Shown: positions 7,272 to 14,337 of the stretch, one piece after another
How the letters are laid out: every line of letters starts with the position of its first letter
Numbering within the stretch: the first letter of the stretch is position 1
From: CAZART01 sp964487555
GTDB taxonomy: Bacteria; Bacteroidota; Rhodothermia; Rhodothermales; VXPQ01
Direction: 5' to 3'
DNA: 15,010 bases
NCBI GenBank assembly: GCA_964487555.1
Contig: CAZART010000122.1
Coordinates: 1 to 15,010, forward strand
Notes under the pieces: generated by a model
Databases searched by the model: none
What the model was told of the DNA's origin: nothing
Seen by the model: the letters and a program-made list of their open reading frames with translations, nothing else
Translations under genes and position numbers: made by a program

Positions 7272-9737
7272 ATGGAAATCCGCAGCCTGAAAAAGACCGA
7301 CTTGCGCCCGAGAGGTCCGGTAATCGTGCTCGTCGTCTTCTTTGTATTCACGGCGGTGGCGCTGATCGGCTACGGCACCTTCGGCCGGCACCCGGAGCTG
7401 CTGAGGGGCAGCCCTGCACTGGCGGCTTTTTATGGAACGGCATTTCAATTCTTCGCCCAAGCGCATGTCGTCCTCGGCGCCTTCGTGCTCATCTACTATC
7501 TGATTCGGGAGGCAGGCGCATCCTGGCTGTGGAGCCTGGTGCTCGTCTATGGCGTGAGTCTGTTGAGCGAAGTCGTGGGCACCTCGACGGGCCTTCCGTT
7601 TGGAAGCTACTCCTATTCAGGGCTGCTCGGCTGGAAATGGTTCGGCCTCGTGCCGCTCCTCATACCGCTCAGCTGGTTCCTGATGGCGGTTCCGGCCTAC
7701 GTCATGGCCCGCCGGCGATTTCCTGAGAGCGGAGCATCGGTTCAGCGCGTCCTTCTGGGGGCCGCACTGCTTACGGCGTGGGATCTGGCACTGGACCCTG
7801 CCATGAGTGGCGCGACGAACTACTGGACGTGGGGAGACGTGGGCCCCTACTACGGAATGCCTCTGGTGAATCTGGTCGGATGGATGCTAACCGGCGTGGT
7901 GCTCATGATGCTCATCCAGGCAGCATCCAATGCGAAATGGCTCGACCGCCTTTCTGTCAGATGGAATGCGGCGTACTACGGTCTGACGGTGCTTATGCCG
8001 CTCGGGATGCTGCTTGCCGCCGAGATGTGGACAGGCGCCGCCATAGGACTTGCCGTGCCGGCTGCGCTGGTGGCATTCGCGCTTATGCGCAGAACAAGGC
8101 GAAGCGCCCCGGGGATGACGCATTCCGCTAGTGTGCCGGAAGCCACCGTGCGCCGTCCGGATCCTAAATACGCTGCGGCGTACGTCCGCTATCGCGCCGC
8201 TGCCGTAGGTGATACGTCCGCTCCGCTCGATTTCTTTTCGCATCATTCGCGCTCCTTTTCCTTTGCGGCTCGCTCGTTTGGGGCAGACGAGCAGCGCTTG
8301 ATAGCAGGATTGTATGCGTTCTGCCGCACTACGGACGATCTCGTGGATCGCCGTGTAGACGAACCGGGTCAAGCGAGCGAAGAGGACAACCGTAGCCTTT
8401 TTATGCGTCTGGATGTATGGCGTGATCTCTCCCGGCGGGCCTATGACCATGGAGATACGGGGATTCCGTGGCTTGACGGCATCATGATGGAATCGGCCGC
8501 CCGTCACGTTCCGTTCACCCTCGCATGTGAGTTGATCGACGGTGTCGAAATGGATGTCCAAAAGGTGAGGATCAAGACCTGGGACGAACTCGATCTCTAC
8601 ATGTACAGGGTGGCGTCGGTGGTCGGCGTCTGGATGTGCTACCTGTTCGGCGTGACCGACGCCGCATCGCACCGCCGGGCGGCAGCACTCGGAAAGGCGA
8701 TGCAGCTGACGAACATCCTGCGGGACGTAGGAGAAGATCTCGCTGACGACCGGATATACCTTCCAGAAGACGTGCTCCGGCGCTATGACCTCGACGACGA
8801 GAGTTTGAGGAAGATCGGTGCAAGCCTCCGCGATGGCGCCGAGGTGCCCGCGGCTTACCGGGCGCTGATGCATGAGCTAATCGGCCGTGCCGACGCCCTG
8901 TACGAGGTTGCGCGCCCCGGTTTCGCCGCGCTGCCGCCGACGTTCGCTCGTGCCACGGCGATCGCGGCCGCCGTGTACCGTGAGATACATCGGGAAATTC
9001 GCTTCAACGCGTACGATAATTTCGAGAAGCGGGCGGTTACGAGCACGCAGCGAAAGATCGTGCTGGCGGGCCGCGCCCTACTCCTTCACCGGACTTCGCA
9101 GCCTCGGTTGATCCGTACCGGGCCTCTCCAGGCGCTTCGAAAAGCTGTTGCACACGCTGCGACGACACTGCTTCCCTCTATCATTGCCATCGTCTTGAGT
9201 GTGGGCGCGCCCACCGGCGCATTCGCTGCCGCGTCGCCCGGTCATGGTAGCCTGGATTGTCCTGAACTTGCCGAGATCCGGTCCGGCTACATACGCTCGG
9301 TTTCCGACCAGGCACAGATTGGAAGGACCCGGGACGCGATCGAAGGATGCTCGCTGCCGGTCGTCAGGGCCTATGATGGGGCGCTGATCACTTTGCGAGC
9401 AAAGCACGCGTTCTGGCCGCCGTCAAGGCTGAGGTATGTACGCGAAGGTCTTGCGATCCTCGACGAACAGGTTCGCTTGCACTCGACCGGAGTCGAAATA
9501 CGATATCTCCGCCTCTTGAGCTGTTATTTCCTTCCGAGTTTTCTCGGACGCGGATGGTCGGTAGATGAGGACTTCGACAACCTGGCGGCGGCATTGCCGA
9601 ATGCGTCGGACGACTATCCAGCCGACCTTTTCGAAGAAATGGTTCGCTTCGTAGTGCACCGCGGTGAGCCTTCGAGTTCACAGCGCGAGACGCTGCTTGC
9701 CGCTCTCGAATACGCGAACGACCGCACCGACCCGTGA
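7272..9737 (+). CDS. cruF-crtB: CruF-type carotenoid hydratase - phytoene synthase fusion with extra C-terminal domain
   Basis: This single 821-residue frame has three parts. Residues 1-272 form a multi-pass membrane domain of the CruF/DUF422 family (EVVGTSTGLPFGSYSYSG 100-117; WDLALDPAMSGATNYWTW 170-187), which hydrates the 1',2' double bond of an open psi end. Residues 300-610 are phytoene synthase: YAFCRTTDDLVD (348-359) and QLTNILRDVGEDLADDRIYL (478-497) are the two Asp-rich Mg-diphosphate sites, and the enzyme condenses two GGPP. Residues 625-821 start with a signal-like hydrophobic stretch (LLPSIIAIVLSVGAPTGAFA) followed by an unassigned globular part (AYDGALITLRAKHAFWPP, EIRYLRLLSCYFLPSFLG). 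ATG 7272 follows GAGAGG closely. An in-frame ATG at 8115 (before CrtB) and TTG at 9108 (before the tail) could allow separate products, but no stop separates the parts. It is first in a plus-strand operon, and its TGA overlaps the next start. Confidence 0.88.
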   Translation: MEIRSLKKTDLRPRGPVIVLVVFFVFTAVALIGYGTFGRHPELLRGSPALAAFYGTAFQFFAQAHVVLGAFVLIYYLIREAGASWLWSLVLVYGVSLLSEVVGTSTGLPFGSYSYSGLLGWKWFGLVPLLIPLSWFLMAVPAYVMARRRFPESGASVQRVLLGAALLTAWDLALDPAMSGATNYWTWGDVGPYYGMPLVNLVGWMLTGVVLMMLIQAASNAKWLDRLSVRWNAAYYGLTVLMPLGMLLAAEMWTGAAIGLAVPAALVAFALMRRTRRSAPGMTHSASVPEATVRRPDPKYAAAYVRYRAAAVGDTSAPLDFFSHHSRSFSFAARSFGADEQRLIAGLYAFCRTTDDLVDRRVDEPGQASEEDNRSLFMRLDVWRDLSRRAYDHGDTGIPWLDGIMMESAARHVPFTLACELIDGVEMDVQKVRIKTWDELDLYMYRVASVVGVWMCYLFGVTDAASHRRAAALGKAMQLTNILRDVGEDLADDRIYLPEDVLRRYDLDDESLRKIGASLRDGAEVPAAYRALMHELIGRADALYEVARPGFAALPPTFARATAIAAAVYREIHREIRFNAYDNFEKRAVTSTQRKIVLAGRALLLHRTSQPRLIRTGPLQALRKAVAHAATTLLPSIIAIVLSVGAPTGAFAAASPGHGSLDCPELAEIRSGYIRSVSDQAQIGRTRDAIEGCSLPVVRAYDGALITLRAKHAFWPPSRLRYVREGLAILDEQVRLHSTGVEIRYLRLLSCYFLPSFLGRGWSVDEDFDNLAAALPNASDDYPADLFEEMVRFVVHRGEPSSSQRETLLAALEYANDRTDP

Positions 9738-9768
9738 CGACCTCCTATAACGTGACGACCTCCTATAA
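9733..9768 (+). repeat. Perfect 18-bp tandem duplication over a stop/start junction
   Basis: CGTGACGACCTCCTATAA occurs twice back to back (9733-9750 and 9751-9768). Each copy carries GTG overlapping TGA, so the stop of the upstream gene and the start of the acyltransferase are both duplicated. The length is a multiple of three, so the acyltransferase N-terminus simply reads MTTSYN-VTTSYN-TY. The second copy creates TATAAT (9764-9769), but no -35 element lies at the right distance. Confidence 0.9.
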
Positions 9769-10432
9769 TACGTATGTAATCCGAGCGTTCGAGGCTTTCT
9801 TCCGGCCCTGGATGGGTCGCCGAATCTCGGCGCGGTACATCAGAGGATCGGTCGCGGATCTGCCAAAAGATAGACGAGTGATCCTCGTAGCCAATCACGT
9901 CAGCTGGTGGGACGCGTTCCTGATCAGGGAACTGCATCGTCTGGCAAGAACCGGTCAGCCGCTCTACACCCTCATGGGCGCGCAGGAGCTCGCTCGGTTT
10001 CCTCTCTTCAGGATGATGGGCGTCATCGGACTCAGTCACGAGCCGGCGAATGTCACGCACGCCCTGCGACGCCTCCGGGCCGATGATTTCCCCTATTGGC
10101 TGACCCTCTTCCCACAAGGGCGAATCTGGCCGTCGTGGAAGCGGCCTCTGGCGTTCCGCCGCGGCGCAGAGTTGTTCGCACGCGAAATTTCTCCGTGCAC
10201 GGTGATACCGGTCGCAGTTCATCTCGAACCTTTGACCAACCCTGCCCCCTCGGCTTTCGTGGGAATCGGCGAGCCGCTGCACGTCGAGGCAGGAGGGACG
10301 ATCCAGATCGCTGTGATGGAGCGCTCCGTTGAGGCGCTTCTCGACGAGATGTTCGACGTACTTGCAGCCCACGGAGAAGAGGCAGGTGCGGCATGGACAG
10401 GCATCCGGTCCTACGAAGCGGCTACCCGATAG
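9734..10432 (+). CDS. PlsC-like (LPLAT) acyltransferase, probably carotenoid-glycoside acyltransferase
   Basis: This 232-residue protein of the lysophospholipid acyltransferase superfamily transfers fatty acyl groups from acyl-CoA or acyl-ACP to a hydroxyl. The catalytic H-x4-D motif is NHVSWWD (H55, D60). FPQGR (126-130) corresponds to the FPEGTR acceptor-binding block, with Gln replacing Glu. LAFRRGAELFAR (139-150) is the following conserved block, and VIPVAVHLEP the next. It starts with GTG 9734, overlapping the TGA of the upstream fusion; an equally good in-frame GTG lies at 9752 in the second copy of an 18-bp repeat. Its place between crtB and crtI, in a locus with a glycosyltransferase, suggests it acylates the carotenoid sugar, as in salinixanthin. 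A role in phospholipid synthesis is the alternative. Confidence 0.82.
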   Translation: MTTSYNVTTSYNTYVIRAFEAFFRPWMGRRISARYIRGSVADLPKDRRVILVANHVSWWDAFLIRELHRLARTGQPLYTLMGAQELARFPLFRMMGVIGLSHEPANVTHALRRLRADDFPYWLTLFPQGRIWPSWKRPLAFRRGAELFAREISPCTVIPVAVHLEPLTNPAPSAFVGIGEPLHVEAGGTIQIAVMERSVEALLDEMFDVLAAHGEEAGAAWTGIRSYEAATR

Positions 10433-11941
10433 ATGAGTGCTCCAGCGAGAAAGCTACGTGCCATCATTATCGGAAGCGGATTCGGAGGCCTGTCGCTGGC
10501 CGTTCGACTCCAGGCGCGCGGCTTTGATGTGACCGTATTCGAGAAGCGTGCGAAGGTGGGCGGCCGAGCGTATCAGTTCTCCCAGGGTGGATACACCTTC
10601 GACATGGGACCCAGCCTCATCACGGCCCCTCAAATCATCGCGAAGATTTTTGAGGTGGCAGGCCGGCGCATGGAGGATTACCTCGAGCTCATACCCCTGA
10701 ATCCCTACTACCGCATCTTCTTTCATGACGGGACGTCCATTGATTACTCCGGCGACGCCGAGAGCATGAAGGCCGAAATGGCGCGGTTCAACCCGTCCGA
10801 CGCCGTCAGCTACGACGCCTTCATGAATGCGGTGCGGCCGATCTACGATGCCGTGATCACCGAGGAACTGGGCGCAAGACCGTTCGATTCACTGTGGAAG
10901 ATGGCCTCCTTCGTGCCTCGCGCACTCCGGCTCGGCGCCTTGAAGCCGGTGGCCGACTTCGCAAGCCGGTTTTTTGTGGATGAGCGCCACAGATTTCTAT
11001 TCAGCTTCCACCCCCTCTTTATAGGCGGCAATCCGTTTCGGGCGCCTTCCATATACGCGATGATCCCGTACCTGGAGAGGGAACAGGGCGTCTGGTTTGC
11101 GAAAGGCGGGATGTATGCGCTGGTCAACGCGCTCGCTCAGCTATTCATCGACACCGGTGGCCGGATCCGCACGAACGCCGAAGTCGACGAGGTCCTCGTC
11201 AGAAACGGCGCAGCGGTAGGTGTGCGCATCGCAGGTGAGGAGATCCTGGCGGATCTCGTGGTCAGCAATGCCGATGTGGCCCATACCTATCGTGATCTGG
11301 TCCCGAATGAGAGCAGGTCGAGGTGGTCCGACCGGCGGGTTGAAAAGATGGATTTATCCATGAGCTGCTTCCTGCTCTACTTGGGCGTTCGACGAACGTA
11401 TCCACAGCTCGCCCATCATACGCTGATCTTGTCGCAGAGGTACAAAGAGCTGGTGTCCGACATCTTCGACAGAATGATTTTACCCGGCGATTTCAGCATG
11501 TATCTACACGCGCCGACGCGAACGGATCGCGCGATGGCACCGCCTGAATCCGAAAGTCTCTACGTACTCGTACCGGTCCCGAACCTTCGTTCAGGCCACT
11601 CGTGGAGTCCTTCGTTTACGGCAGATTTCGCTGGGCGCGTACTATCTTTTCTGGAAGGCTGGGGTTTGACGGGCATTCGGAGCCGAATCGACGTCCGGAA
11701 GTCGTTTACACCGATCGATTTTCGAAACGAGTTGAACGCATCCGAGGGGAACGCTTTCGGCGCGGAGCCGAATCTGATGCAGACGGCCTATTTCAGGCCC
11801 CACAACCGAAGTGAGGATGTGCGCGGGCTGTACTTAGTTGGAGCGGGTACGCATCCAGGTGCAGGCGTCCCCGGCGTGATGCTATCCGCGGAGGCCACCG
11901 ATTTCTGCATTACTAACGATTTTAACCATGTGAGTACATGA
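10433..11941 (+). CDS. crtI: Phytoene desaturase CrtI
   Basis: This 502-residue FAD-dependent desaturase would convert phytoene stepwise to lycopene at the membrane. The N-terminal dinucleotide-binding motif is IIIGSGFGGL (11-20), then VFEKRAKVGGRA (35-46) and FDMGPSLIT (56-64), typical of bacterial CrtI. The C-terminal signature LYLVGAGTHPGAGVPGVML (466-484) is complete. The length fits the usual 490-510. ATG 10433 directly follows the TAG of the acyltransferase, and the TGA overlaps the idi ATG (ATGA at 11938-11941), so translation is coupled. The number of desaturation steps cannot be read from the sequence. A CrtD-like 3',4'-desaturase is less likely because the locus would otherwise lack the enzyme for the main step. 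Confidence 0.92.
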   Translation: MSAPARKLRAIIIGSGFGGLSLAVRLQARGFDVTVFEKRAKVGGRAYQFSQGGYTFDMGPSLITAPQIIAKIFEVAGRRMEDYLELIPLNPYYRIFFHDGTSIDYSGDAESMKAEMARFNPSDAVSYDAFMNAVRPIYDAVITEELGARPFDSLWKMASFVPRALRLGALKPVADFASRFFVDERHRFLFSFHPLFIGGNPFRAPSIYAMIPYLEREQGVWFAKGGMYALVNALAQLFIDTGGRIRTNAEVDEVLVRNGAAVGVRIAGEEILADLVVSNADVAHTYRDLVPNESRSRWSDRRVEKMDLSMSCFLLYLGVRRTYPQLAHHTLILSQRYKELVSDIFDRMILPGDFSMYLHAPTRTDRAMAPPESESLYVLVPVPNLRSGHSWSPSFTADFAGRVLSFLEGWGLTGIRSRIDVRKSFTPIDFRNELNASEGNAFGAEPNLMQTAYFRPHNRSEDVRGLYLVGAGTHPGAGVPGVMLSAEATDFCITNDFNHVST

Positions 11942-12534
11942 CGAAAGTGGACGCTTTATCCGCGCGGGCCCATGATTCTGCAAACGAAGAAACGGTCACC
12001 CTGGTCGATCTGCAGGATCGCGTCGTAGGGAGGTCGGAGAAACTGCGGGCGCACAGGGAAGGACTTCTTCACCGCGCGTTTTCGGTCCTGGTGTTCGATG
12101 CCCAGGACAGAATCTTGTTGCAGCGCCGTCAAGTGGACAAGTACCACTCGGGCGGACTATGGTCGAATACCGCATGTGGTCATCCGAGACCCACCGAAAG
12201 TCTGGCCGCCGCGGCCGGTCGAAGACTGTACGAAGAGATGGGAATCACGTGTGACCTGACACATCAATTTAGCTTCGTGTACAGGGCGGCTTTTGAACAG
12301 GGATTGGTCGAATACGAATACGACCACGTGTTCTTCGGGCGCTACAACGGTGACCCCACCCCGGATGCCGAGGAAGTGGCGGATTGGCGCTGGGCTGCTC
12401 CGATCGACGTCGCATTCGATCTCGCCGAACGCCGACACATGTACACGTACTGGTTTCGGATTCTAATCAGCCACATGGCCTCGTCCGAGCATTCAAACCT
12501 GATCGTAGAGAACAGCTTTAGTCGCTCATCATGA
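11938..12534 (+). CDS. idi: Isopentenyl-diphosphate delta-isomerase, type 1
   Basis: This 198-residue Nudix-fold enzyme interconverts IPP and DMAPP, the C5 units for GGPP and phytoene. Key features are LLQRRQVDKYHSGGLWSNT, leading into the active-site Cys of TACGHP (C80), the Nudix-like helix AAGRRLYEEMGI (92-103), and the EYEYDH segment (125-130) that carries the second catalytic acid. These mark the metal-dependent type 1 enzyme rather than the flavin type 2. It is the last gene of the plus-strand operon, and its ATG overlaps the crtI stop. It converges with the glycosyltransferase gene across 14 bases; the short palindrome CATCATGATG (12527-12536) spans its stop codon, and no terminator is evident there. 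Confidence 0.92.
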   Translation: MTKVDALSARAHDSANEETVTLVDLQDRVVGRSEKLRAHREGLLHRAFSVLVFDAQDRILLQRRQVDKYHSGGLWSNTACGHPRPTESLAAAAGRRLYEEMGITCDLTHQFSFVYRAAFEQGLVEYEYDHVFFGRYNGDPTPDAEEVADWRWAAPIDVAFDLAERRHMYTYWFRILISHMASSEHSNLIVENSFSRSS

Positions 12535-12548
12535 TGCGATCTGCCGTC

Positions 12549-13616
12549 TCAGCGGGGCGAAACGATTCGGCCTTTCCACTGCACTTTTCCGGTCCAGTAG
12601 CGCACCGCGGAATTGAGTTGAAGCGCTACGCCGGCGCCGAATGAAACGGGCGCCAGCAAGGTGATCCAGAGCGGCATTCGGGAAGCCCGGTCCGTCACGA
12701 GCTTCAACATGTAGAGCGTGAAAAGCAATTCGGGGTGCAGCAGCGGAGCTACGACAAATACGCCGGCAAAAAAAGATGCCGATAGAACGAACGTGATCGG
12801 CGTCCCTCCCATCAGCAGGTAGGCGTTCTTCTGGAAGCCGCGCCACGCATCGCTCCAGTTCGTGTACATGTGGATGGCTACTTCGAACTGGACGTCAACG
12901 AGCGTCGGCATGATGCCGTTGGATTTCAGGTACCGCCCTATCTCGACATCCTCAAGCACTTCAGCGGCCACGCGTTCATGCGGCTGCAGGCGATGGTACG
13001 TCGCCGCGTCGATCATCCAACATTGGCCGTTCAGCGCAGCCAGGTGGCGCGAGCGCACCACGTGTCCCAGCGGCCAGGGCATCAACGTGAGTATCGTATA
13101 GGGCACCAGGCTTACGAGCAGCAGCCCGCCGCCGAGTAGCCGGGTGAAGCCCGTGAGTACGTGGTCCGAACCCAGTTCGTCGAACCGCGCAGCGAGCCGA
13201 GTAAGGGCATTCGGATCCACCAGCTCTGCGTCCGCGTCCAGAAACAGATATACGTCACCGTTCGCCTCAGGAACGGTCTGGAACAGCGCGTACACTTTGC
13301 CGACCCAACCCGACGGCGGTCCTTTGCCGCGAATCCCGCGAAGCCGACTGTCGCTGCTGTGCGCTTGAATGACTTCCCAGCTGTGGTCGTCGGATGCGTC
13401 GTCGTAGATCAGCATCTCAAAGCGTGGGTAGTCTTGTCGAAGGAGAGAGGGGATGAGGCGGCCCAGATTAAACGCCTCGTTCCTGGCAGGAACGATAATC
13501 GATATGAATCGCTCGCGATGCTTCGCACGCGTGCCGGACCGCCGAACATAGACGAGATTCACCGCCTGTACGGTCAACAAGAGGAGGTGTAGGGCCAGCA
13601 GAATGCCTAGCGCCAT
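12549..13616 (-). CDS. cruG: Family 2 glycosyltransferase, CruG-like (carotenoid glycosyltransferase)
   Basis: This 355-residue membrane-bound GT2 has an N-terminal anchor (about 4-24), a catalytic domain and three to four C-terminal hydrophobic segments (about 273-340). Motifs are IIVPARNEAFNLGRLIPSLL (40-59), YDDAS (71-75), the DxD metal site FLDADAEL (125-132), the catalytic-base region EDVEIGR (222-228) and GFQKNAY (260-266). This arrangement is shared by CruG, which glycosylates the hydroxylated psi end in cyanobacteria, and by CrtQ-type carotenoid glycosyltransferases. With CruF in the locus, a sugar transfer to the tertiary 1'-OH or to 2'-OH is the likely role; the position and sugar are not readable. 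ATG 13616 is preceded by GGAAAG at a suitable distance. It is on the opposite strand to idi and so needs its own promoter, probably in the decayed region to its right. Confidence 0.75.
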   Translation of the reverse strand: MALGILLALHLLLLTVQAVNLVYVRRSGTRAKHRERFISIIVPARNEAFNLGRLIPSLLRQDYPRFEMLIYDDASDDHSWEVIQAHSSDSRLRGIRGKGPPSGWVGKVYALFQTVPEANGDVYLFLDADAELVDPNALTRLAARFDELGSDHVLTGFTRLLGGGLLLVSLVPYTILTLMPWPLGHVVRSRHLAALNGQCWMIDAATYHRLQPHERVAAEVLEDVEIGRYLKSNGIMPTLVDVQFEVAIHMYTNWSDAWRGFQKNAYLLMGGTPITFVLSASFFAGVFVVAPLLHPELLFTLYMLKLVTDRASRMPLWITLLAPVSFGAGVALQLNSAVRYWTGKVQWKGRIVSPR

Positions 13617-13696
13617 AGGTCAGGATCTTTCCAGCAGCCGGCGGACGCAGGCGATACTGGTGCGGGTATCCTCAAGTCGCCGGCCCGGCCGTCCGC

Positions 13697-13879
13697 CTGT
13701 TTCACGGCCGGCTTTCTGTCGTCAGGATGTGGATCACCCCTGCGTAGAAGTGCGATGCGTTTCTGATCGTCCATCACGTGGAGGCGGTTGTTCGCGTGCT
13801 CGGTGAAGCCGCCGCGCTTCCAGTCGTGATATTCGAACATGTCGTCAATGTAGGTAGTCGACTTCGTAATGGCACCTCG
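13697..13879 (-). pseudogene. Remnant of an RHS-repeat protein
   Basis: The minus-strand frame reads TKSTTYIDDMFEYHDW, then NNRLHVMDDQKRIALLRRGD and HPDDRKPAVKQ. This is the RHS/TcC-type core block (TTYIgg.FE, LHVMDD..RIAL.R.Gd.hpdd..PAvq) that normally leads into a 'GDHLGSS' segment. Here it loses similarity after PAVKQ, and a TAG (13882-13880) lies just upstream, so only about 60 codons remain. An ATG at 13840 gives a 77-codon frame, but the conserved block crosses it, and the frame runs 10 bases into the glycosyltransferase start. It was probably part of a large polymorphic-toxin or wall-associated gene. Confidence 0.6.
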
Positions 13880-13912
13880 CTAAACCATCACCATCATCCT
13901 CGCCGATCTTTT

Positions 13913-14092
13913 CTAGAATCTTTTTCTTGACCATAGAGCAGCTTTGGCCAGAAAAGCAGCTGCCGTGGCGGATGCAGCTGCAAGGATATTCCAAAACGCA
14001 GCGAGTCCTATGATGTTTGCGCCGGCGGCAAGGTTATACGCTGGGGCATCGGCAGCTACAGGCGTGGCTACCTATGCACGGGTTACTGCCAT
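13913..14092 (-). pseudogene. Small Ala-rich hydrophobic ORF with an internal stop
   Basis: From ATG 14092 the frame reads MAVTRA, then TAG (14074-14072), then continues for 52 residues to TAG 13915-13913. The second part is Ala/Gly-rich with a hydrophobic helix (IIGLAAFWNILAAASATAAA) and a basic end (WSRKRF). Without the internal stop it would be a 59-residue one-helix membrane or bacteriocin-like peptide. I do not recognise a family. It could equally be a decayed piece of the neighbouring RHS locus or a chance open frame. Confidence 0.25.
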
Positions 14093-14337
14093 CGAAGCTG
14101 AGACGGGCTGAGTGCCGCGAGGCTGCTCAACTCATCCACAAACCAACGATATTGCCTTCACGGCGCGAACGATGTCATGGAGGCGGTTTCATCGCGTTTA
14201 TTCGGCAGTTGGACCGCATTCTGCGGCCTCACGAACGAAGACAGCGGCCGTTCTTATCTTAAATGTCAGAGATGAACTCGGCTGACACGTGATCATGGCA
14301 CCCGCGCAATAGTGGCGGAAGAGGAGCACCATCGTCG
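14093..14337. other. Intergenic stretch without recognisable content
   Basis: I see no gene with family motifs on either strand here. The right end provides the leader of the CheR gene, with GAGGAG (14321-14326) about 11 bases before its ATG. Together with the remnants at 13697-14092, the whole 13617-14337 interval looks like decayed sequence. Confidence 0.5.

Noticed and set aside
9764..9769. TATAAT as an internal promoter in the acyltransferase gene
   Set aside because: It arises from the end of the 18-bp repeat, and no -35-like hexamer lies 16-18 bases upstream.
9614..10372. Long minus-strand frame opposite the acyltransferase
   Set aside because: It is the antisense of a gene with clear catalytic motifs and shows no family pattern itself. 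The AGGAGG-like sequence ahead of it on that strand comes from the 18-bp repeat.
12527..12536. CATCATGATG palindrome between idi and the glycosyltransferase as a bidirectional terminator
   Set aside because: It has a 5-bp arm with no loop and no T-runs, and lies mostly within idi codons. It cannot support a terminator call.
13607..13840. 77-codon minus-strand frame ahead of the glycosyltransferase as a separate small gene
   Set aside because: Its recognisable part is an RHS core block that extends upstream of its ATG and loses similarity after PAVKQ. It is better read as a remnant than as an intact gene.
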